NCBI RefSeq assembly: GCF_032362555.1
Contig: NC_083522.1
Coordinates: 6,116,001 to 6,180,000 of the forward strand
Direction: 5' to 3'
Length of the DNA: 64,000 nt
From: Amyelois transitella
Taxonomy: Eukaryota; Arthropoda; Insecta; Lepidoptera; Pyralidae
Below are positions 58,431 to 64,000 of this stretch, piece after piece. Numbering within the stretch: position 1 is the first letter of the stretch; the number at the start of each line of letters is the position of its first letter. Made by a program: the position numbers and the translations under genes. The notes under the pieces are model-generated. The model searched no databases, had not been told where the DNA came from, and saw only the letters and a program-made list of their open reading frames with translations.

Positions 58431-58832
58431 ACTCAACACTAGATGGCAATACTGCATATGCTACTTTGATTTTTAATATGTTTTACATTATTGTAACAGA
58501 TGGCGTGTTCTCAAATTTTTTAATTTAGAAATATGAAACAGATGGCGTTAGTGATGATGAAAACAAATAGTGTTGCCAGTACGAATTATCTGTCAAATGC
58601 TGACAGGGAGTGGCTCCCTGTCCTGTCCTGCCTTTCTGTCTTTCGTCTTCCCGGCGTTTCGACAAGAGGCGCTTCAATCGTTTCTCTCCTTACTAGTCGA
58701 CCCGATAGTTTTGTTCCGTGCCGTGTTTCGGTGATTTCGTCGGGATAGTGTTCGTGATTTGTGTAGTGTTTTGTTTATGAATTAAAACTTTAATTATTTC
58801 CCGTAGAAAATTATATACAAACGAAGAAAAAG
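58431..58832 (+). promoter_or_regulatory. Candidate promoter and 5' non-coding exon of a + strand gene
   Basis: Three 'AGATGGC' words (about 58442, 58500 and 58540) lie upstream of a GC-richer segment starting near 58570 ('GTCCTGTCCTGCCTTTCTGT', 'CCCGGCGTTTCGACAAG'). It ends in 'ACGAAGAAAAAG' followed by a strong GTGAGT donor at 58833. This is how a lepidopteran 5' UTR exon looks. The 71-codon frame inside (58533-58748) is not convincing as protein. No downstream exon was recognised before the window end. Confidence 0.45.
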
Positions 58833-59931
58833 GTGAGTGTATTCATCAAAATTATCTTCTTTAATTTTACAGTAAGTCCTATATTTTAAGTTATGGTCGA
58901 CGGTGATCAGTCAAGCGATTTTATTGCATTTCAATTAAGTTTTTGGCCATTTATTCAACTCTTTTTCAATAGACACGCAAAGGTTATAATGTCTTCAACT
59001 TGGTTAGGAATGAGGTCATTGTCATCTGATACTATCGGATACTTTCTGACTATATCGACAAATGTAAACATAACTAATGAGCTACTTATATATCGAAGTA
59101 GGCACAACGACGTCGTATATCTATCGTTGTACCTAATCTTCTACTTCATATGTAAACTAATGATAGTGATCACACACCTTTGATTGTTTACAAATATTAT
59201 TATTTATTCTGAAAAATTGACATGTGTCTCAAACCTACTTTTGGAAAACCAGACTGTTTTCATCACTACGCCATGGAAATCTTTACTTTAACCATAAGAT
59301 TTTGACACCTTTATATGGAATAGCACTATACAGTTTAACATGGCCTTTCAGTCTTTCATTTGGAATGGGGACATGATTGAATGTATGTATGTTTTTTGGT
59401 TTTTAAAATCCCTCGTACTTGCCAAGCAGCCTTAGTTCTGAGCACTGTACTACAACTGAGAGGATTTTATATTTTACTAGCTATCTCTTTCCCATATACA
59501 TTTTCGGAAAAAAGCAGTTCATATTACACCTAAAGGTCTATTCTATGTCTGCTAATATCACTCCTCACCCTTACCAGGTGAACAAAAGACATTATGCCAA
59601 ACCAAATTCTTATAATTTTTTTCTCCTTTCTAAAGTCTTTAGTTTCTGAAGAGACCTAATAAAATTATTTAGTCTCATAATATTGTAAAATTTATTCTTG
59701 GCACAAGTTGTGTTGCTAGTCTTATTCTGCCTGTTGTAGAGTCAATGACTGTTCCTGAAAATTAGTTTTATTGCAAGTTTGAAATGTCATGCACGAAAAT
59801 AGCATGGTTTGTACACAGCAGCATTCGTTCATTTTACTACCCATTTAATTTTAGCTTGTTTGGTGTGCTCATGACAGAAAAGGCCTACTGTGGGTAAAAA
59901 CCAAACCCCTCTAAATGAAATAAGTTTTTAC
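58833..59931. other. Presumed first intron or intergenic sequence
   Basis: AT-rich; a SINE tail scrap with TATG repeats near 59340-59396. No exon supported. Confidence 0.35.
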
Positions 59932-61222
59932 ATACATACATACATACATAAAATCACGCCTCTTTCCCGGAGGGGTAGGCAGAGACTACCTCTTTCCACT
60001 TGCCACGATCTCTGCATACTTCTTTCGCTTCGTCCACATTCATAACTCTCTTCATACAAGCTCGGCGGTTTCGGGTACTTTTGACCTGACCCTTTACCAG
60101 GACGTCCTTAATTTGATCAAGATACGTTCGTCTAGGTCTTCCCACTCCGACCTTTCCCTCCACACTCTCCTTGTATATCTGCTTAGTCAACCTGCTTTCA
60201 TTCATCCTCTCCACATGACCGAACCATCTTAACATACCCTTTTCTATTCCTGTAACTACATCTTCTTTCACATCACAACATTCCCTTATCACGCTGTTCC
60301 TTATCCTGTCACTCAATTTCACACCCATCATACTCCTTAACGCTCTCATTTCCACTGCATTTATTCTGCTTTCATGTTTCTTTTGCCATACCCAACTTTC
60401 ACTCCCATACATTAATGTCGGGACCAACACGCCCCTGTGCACAGCCAGTCGAGCCTTTTTGGATAGTTTCTGACTGCTCATAAAGGCATGCAAAGCTCCA
60501 TTCACCATGTTCCCCGCGTTCACTCTCCTTTCAATATCACTATCATACTTGCCATCTGATGTAAACTTTGATCCTAGATATACAAACTCTTTCACTTGCT
60601 CCACTTTTTCTGGAGGACAATCAAAATATTACATGCTGTCATTTCTTTCTCCATTTCAAAAACCAGTGTTTTAGTTTTACTTACGTTCACTTTCATTCCT
60701 TTCTCTTTTAAAGCTTCATGCATACAGTTTACCATCTCCTGTAACTCCTCCGCTGATGACGCCAGTATAACCTGATCGTCGGCATAGAGCAGACATTTGA
60801 CGAGTAACTCATTCATCCTTAATCCACTTTTAGACTCTTTCAAATCTGTCAAACAGCTATCCATAAATAGGTTGAACAGCCACGGTGACGCAACACATCC
60901 TTGCCTAACGCCTTTCTCAATCTTAAACCACTCAGTGTGCGCTCCGTTTATCCTGACACAAGCACTCGAATCCTCATATAAGGATTTCAGTGCTCGTATT
61001 AAGAGACTGCTCACCCCATGCATAGAAAGTGCTGACCACAATTCATTCCTCTCAACTCTGTCATAGGCCTTTTCCAGATCTACGAATGTGCAATAGACTT
61101 TTTGACTCTTGGCCAAAAACTTTTCGGCTATGCACCGCAAGGAAAAGACCTGATCAGTACATCCCATTCCCTTTCGAAATCCCGCTTGAGCATCCCATAT
61201 TTTGTCATCAGTTTTTGACTAA
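59932..61222 (-). mobile_element. RTE-type LINE, 5'-truncated, with (TATG)n 3' tail
   Basis: The + strand starts with '(CATA)n' tail sequence 'CATACATACATACATAAAAT' (about 59934-59953). Coding sequence of an RTE-like polymerase runs leftward from about 61220. The element begins inside the RT domain ('KIWDAQAGFRKGMGCTDQ'), so endonuclease and finger regions are missing. It may be one of several copies (fragments at 10102, 38937, 52336). The ORF stop lies only a few bases before the tail, so there is almost no 3' UTR, as in RTE elements. Confidence 0.88.
59954..61215 (-). pseudogene. RTE reverse transcriptase remnant with one frameshift
   Basis: Two overlapping frames together encode the polymerase: 61167 (open from ~61212) down to 60592, then 60604 to 59954. 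The first has RT motif A 'FVDLEKAYDRVER', motif B 'EKGVRQGCVASPWLFNLFMD' and motif C 'LLYADDQVILA'. The second has the thumb and C-terminus 'VEQVKEFVYLGSKFTSDGKY', 'RVLVPTLMYGSE'-like 'RGVLVPTLMYGSESW', 'MLRWFGHVERM', 'VGRPRRTYLDQIKDVLVKGQ'. The shift is near 60600-60630, after 'MTACNI'. With the 5' truncation this copy cannot move by itself. Confidence 0.88.
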
Positions 61223-62219
61223 ATAAAATCATCATCGGTATGTGTATGAAATAAATAGGAAAAATTAAACAAATGATTTGCTTCCGCCTTAAACCTAGTG
61301 CAATTGAAACCATACAAAGAGAAGATTATAATTAAAATGCTGTAAGAATGAATGTGCAAAATAATATACTGAAAAACTCAATTACCTGCCAGTATTAAGA
61401 CACATTCTGGGAACATTTTATGAAAGACTTTTTAAAACAATTTTCTGCCTTCCAAAAAAAACAGGATCAAAAAAAAAATTCACACCCAAGGGATTTCATT
61501 TGCAGATGATGCCGTGTCAATTTCTCACCTTGAATGAGATGAACATGCTAAATAAATATATTAGAGAGAGCAGAACATCGACCTGATAAATTTTGTGTTG
61601 AAAAAGTTTAATGATCTTTGGGTGAATCATGTCATTTCATTACTATATATCCTCCTAGTCTGCCTGACTTCATCCACTGTTAGTTAATGAAAGTTGTATG
61701 AATAGGATTTACTCACCACTAAGATAATTGGTGGCTACGACCAGAGTATGGGTGGCTTTCAGATCTTGTCTATCTGCAATTTTTCTCGTCCAGTTTCCTA
61801 ATTCTCGAAGTTTATGTATTTATTTCTGCAAAACCTGCATCATTATGTTTATGCTATGCTATCAGAAAACAGGAGTTTTGTAATACCTCTCTCTCATCAC
61901 TGCATATCTTCAGTTGCACCTACAACCATTACGGTTCTTATCTGTGTCATTATCCTACTCATCTTACCCTAATTGGACAGAGAAATGCACGCGCACCAAC
62001 CGAAGCTAATGCTTGTTGGTCGAGCCAGGAGGCTTAGACAATGTAGTATCGCTTCTTAACGAAACGATGTCGAAGTTCTTTTTCGTCTTAGAGATAACGA
62101 TAAACATTTCCTAGCCAATGTAACGCAATTGTCGCGATCGTTGTGTCGAACGGATCGTTCGATAAACAAACGAATATTGGCTATGGTAACGAAAATTTAG
62201 CTGTCAGTTTCAAATTGGA
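61223..62219. other. Non-coding sequence left of the Harbinger gene pair
   Basis: AT-rich. The stretch 62100-62215 contains 'GGATCGTTCGATAAACAAAC', similar to 'GATAACGTTCGATAAACGTG' near 54735. It might include the left end of a Harbinger element, but no TIR can be paired because the right end is outside the window. Confidence 0.3.
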
Positions 62220-62272
62220 ACAAACAAAGCGGGATTATTCTAAAGTTTAAGTGAGTGTTTACTGTGAGTGTG
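62220..62272 (+). other. Candidate 5' UTR exon of the Harbinger accessory gene
   Basis: GC-balanced sequence ending 'ACTGTGAGTGTG' before a GTGAGTC donor at 62273. An acceptor 'TTTATTTTTAG' at 62457 begins the exon with the ATG at 62467. Confidence 0.4.
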
Positions 62273-62466
62273 GTGAGTCGTTTTTAATTGATATTATTAA
62301 TTCTTGACGCTTTTTAATAATCTTATAGCAAAACTTTGATAGTGTTAAATTATTAGAGTATTTTTACATAGTTTTTACGTAGATTTCTTCAAAATTAAAT
62401 AGAATCATCGTGATTGTAACTGTTCAAAATAAATATAGTTATTTTTTTTATTTTTAGTGTTAAAGA

Positions 62467-63637
62467 ATGGATTCTAGGGTAAGGGCAAGTCCCGAATAAC
62501 TCTCAACTCTACTGGAGTATATGGAAAGGTAGGTAAATCCAAGTTATTTTCCATTTCTTTTAAATTCAATCGTACAAAACTTTGGTACCATTTCAATCGC
62601 TAATGTAAACAATGACGCGATAATAACAATGAAGCATTTGTGTATTGAACCGTTGCTTATGTTACAGTCATGGGGACCTGGCTAGGCCTGTTGCAGGGGC
62701 ACAAGGTCGAGTACGGTCAGACCAATTATGGTCTGATCTTACTAATATATTAAATTCCGTTGGTGGTGGTGTCAACAAAACAACAGACAAGTGGAAAAAA
62801 GTAAGTAATGACTAGCAATTCTATTCCAATAGCCGTATTTGAAGAGTCTTTGTGATTATAAGTTCTTTCTATGGAAATTACTCAGATATTTAGTTATATT
62901 TAATAATCTTTTCTACATATTACATGCCAAGCAATTTGGATGTGGATCTGGTATAGATAAAGTCACAAGTTACAATCTGCTTTGATGTGCAAATCAAGCA
63001 CCTAGAATATCATATATTATTATCACATATGTGCAAGAAGAGGTAACAGGGATGTTAGGAATTTTTCGGTCCAGTGGAGTTACCAATTTTCAACTTATGT
63101 GGTTGTATGCATACTTATGACTGATAATTCCAAAAAGGTATGGGCCGATTTAAAATCCAAGACTAAGAAAAAAGGTCTGACCTTGCGGCAACATGCCAGA
63201 GGGACTGGAGGTGGACCGGCTAGCCAGAAATCCTTGTCGCATTTGGAGGAAAGGGTTCTGGCTATTATCGGCCCAACAGCAGTGGAAGGACAAGACTCTA
63301 TACAAGAGCTTGGATTTAGTGTATGTATTAACCTTATTTTCCAGTACCTCATGTAACAAAATTATTAGCTAAAAATCAATACTAACTAGGTAAATCTTGT
63401 TGAATAAATATTGTACTTGAATATTAGAAATTAAAAATTTTAGCCATTACACATATATAATTAGATAAAACAGTATACTATTTAATTAAGTATCTACATA
63501 TTCAATAAATATCACCATAATAACTTTTTCAGAGACCTCAATCTTCTGCACCTGCACCCTCTCAATCATCTGCAGTTGTTGCCCAAGAAGATGATCCAGT
63601 ATATGTGGACTATGGTGGTGGTGTGGTTAAATATTAA
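62467..63637 (+). pseudogene. PIF/Harbinger accessory protein gene (SANT/MADF-like), in-frame stop at codon 11
   Basis: Four coding exons with correct GT/AG borders: 62467-62528, 62668-62800, 63138-63320, 63533-63637 (483 nt, 160 codons plus stop). The product has a Myb/SANT-MADF-type DNA-binding region ('HGDLARPVAGAQGRVRSDQL', 'WSDLTNILNSVGGGVNKTTD', 'KWKKVWADLKSKTKKK'), a linker 'HARGTGGGPASQKSLSHLEE' and an acidic tail 'EDDPVYVDYGGGVVKY'. Such proteins partner the DDE transposase and carry it to DNA or into the nucleus. Codon 11 is TAA (62497-62499) where this family normally has Gln (CAA), in 'SPE-stop-LSTLLEYM'. Either the copy is dead, or translation starts at the in-frame ATG at 62521. 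All splice sites and the rest of the frame are intact. Confidence 0.75.
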
Positions 63638-63755
63638 AATAAGTAGATAAGTATATTGATAAGTTAAAAGACTGGATACTTATTAAAATTGTTATATTAT
63701 TATTATTATTTTCTTTTTCATTTGATACTAACTTAAAAAAATATACTTAAGCTTA

Positions 63756-63761
63756 AATAAA
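63756..63761 (+). terminator. Polyadenylation signal of the accessory gene
   Basis: AATAAA about 120 bases beyond the TAA stop at 63635-63637. Confidence 0.5.
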
Positions 63762-63790
63762 ATGAAACTATAAATTAAATACAGACAGAA

Positions 63791-63831
63791 TTATCTAGTC
63801 AGTAGAATGCTGCATTCTACTGACTAGATAA
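63791..63831. repeat. Perfect 41-nt palindrome, 20-bp arms, 1-nt centre
   Basis: 63791-63810 'TTATCTAGTCAGTAGAATGC' is the exact reverse complement of 63812-63831, around a single T at 63811. It lies between the convergent 3' ends of the accessory gene and the transposase gene, two bases past the transposase stop codon. Confidence 0.95.
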
Positions 63832-63833
63832 TT

Positions 63834-64000
63834 TCACATAGCCCTTCCTCGAATTAACTCGTTTTGATTAGTGTTGGTTGTAAAGGTGTTATGCTGTATA
63901 CTTTGATCTTCACTACCATCAAGAGCCTCAGCTGGCATATCTGTTGGAGCAGGTAGTTTAGCATGTATTGCAATATTATGCAATACACAACATGCGTTAA
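63834..64000 (-). CDS. HARBI1-like (PIF/Harbinger) DDE transposase, C-terminal exon, partial
   Basis: The - strand frame is open from the window end to TGA at 63836-63834. It reads 'NACCVLHNIAIHAKLPAP', 'EALDGSEDQSIQHNTFTTNT' and ends 'NELIRGRAM'. The 'CCVLHNI' followed by an acidic region and a basic 'RG' end is the hallmark of the C-terminus of HARBI1-family nucleases, after the last catalytic Asp/Glu. The catalytic core and N-terminus lie to the right, outside the window. It converges on the SANT-like accessory gene, the usual two-gene arrangement of Harbinger elements. Confidence 0.8.
   Translation of the reverse strand, partial: NACCVLHNIAIHAKLPAPTDMPAEALDGSEDQSIQHNTFTTNTNQNELIRGRAM

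Noticed and set aside
58533..58748. 71-codon open frame in the candidate 5' exon
   Set aside because: No domain; it ends before the splice donor, so it fits a 5' UTR better than a coding exon.
62898..63356. Shadow frames on both strands around the third accessory-gene exon
   Set aside because: They extend past the GT/AG borders; the spliced model explains the conserved part and the rest is intron.

Overview
The window looks like moth or butterfly (Lepidoptera) nuclear DNA. It is AT-rich, has small exons with GT-AG introns, and carries dispersed repeats ending in short (TATG)n tails, an RTE-type and a jockey/CR1-type LINE, and an insect-style secreted M14 carboxypeptidase gene. No species can be named from the sequence alone.

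Layout. 1-4080: 3' part of a well-preserved non-LTR retrotransposon on the + strand, with an ORF1 fragment and a long uninterrupted endonuclease-reverse transcriptase ORF2. 4081-29500: gene-poor DNA with short repeats, a small terminal-inverted-repeat element, a degenerate ~80-bp tandem array, a perfect hairpin, and a few GC/CpG-richer blocks that could be regulatory; no convincing exon was found. 29500-29750: a CpG-rich block.

29916-45811: a cluster of three M14 metallocarboxypeptidase homologues, all on the - strand. The middle one (34626-40820) can be joined into a complete 428-residue preproenzyme over seven exons, with all zinc, substrate and catalytic residues and an acidic S1' position that suggests carboxypeptidase B-like cleavage of Lys/Arg ends. 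The downstream one (29916-33069) and the upstream one (43501-45811) keep the fold and exon phases but have lost zinc ligands, so both look like pseudoenzymes. Their introns are full of one SINE family. Small candidate exons with a repeated Asp-Lys-Thr-Val-Gly-His-Tyr-Glu-Pro-Thr motif lie further upstream (47.6-49.0 kb).

49000-58500: mainly non-coding, with SINE copies (one full-length at 53555-53816), a tRNA-like SINE head and LINE scraps. 58560-58832 looks like the 5' non-coding exon of a + strand gene. 59932-61222 is a 5'-truncated, frameshifted RTE LINE whose 3' end matches the 3' end of the SINE family. 62220-64000 holds a PIF/Harbinger-type gene pair: a four-coding-exon SANT/MADF-like accessory gene (+ strand, with an in-frame stop at codon 11) converging on the C-terminal exon of a HARBI1-like transposase (- strand, cut by the window end). 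A perfect 20-bp-arm palindrome sits between their 3' ends.
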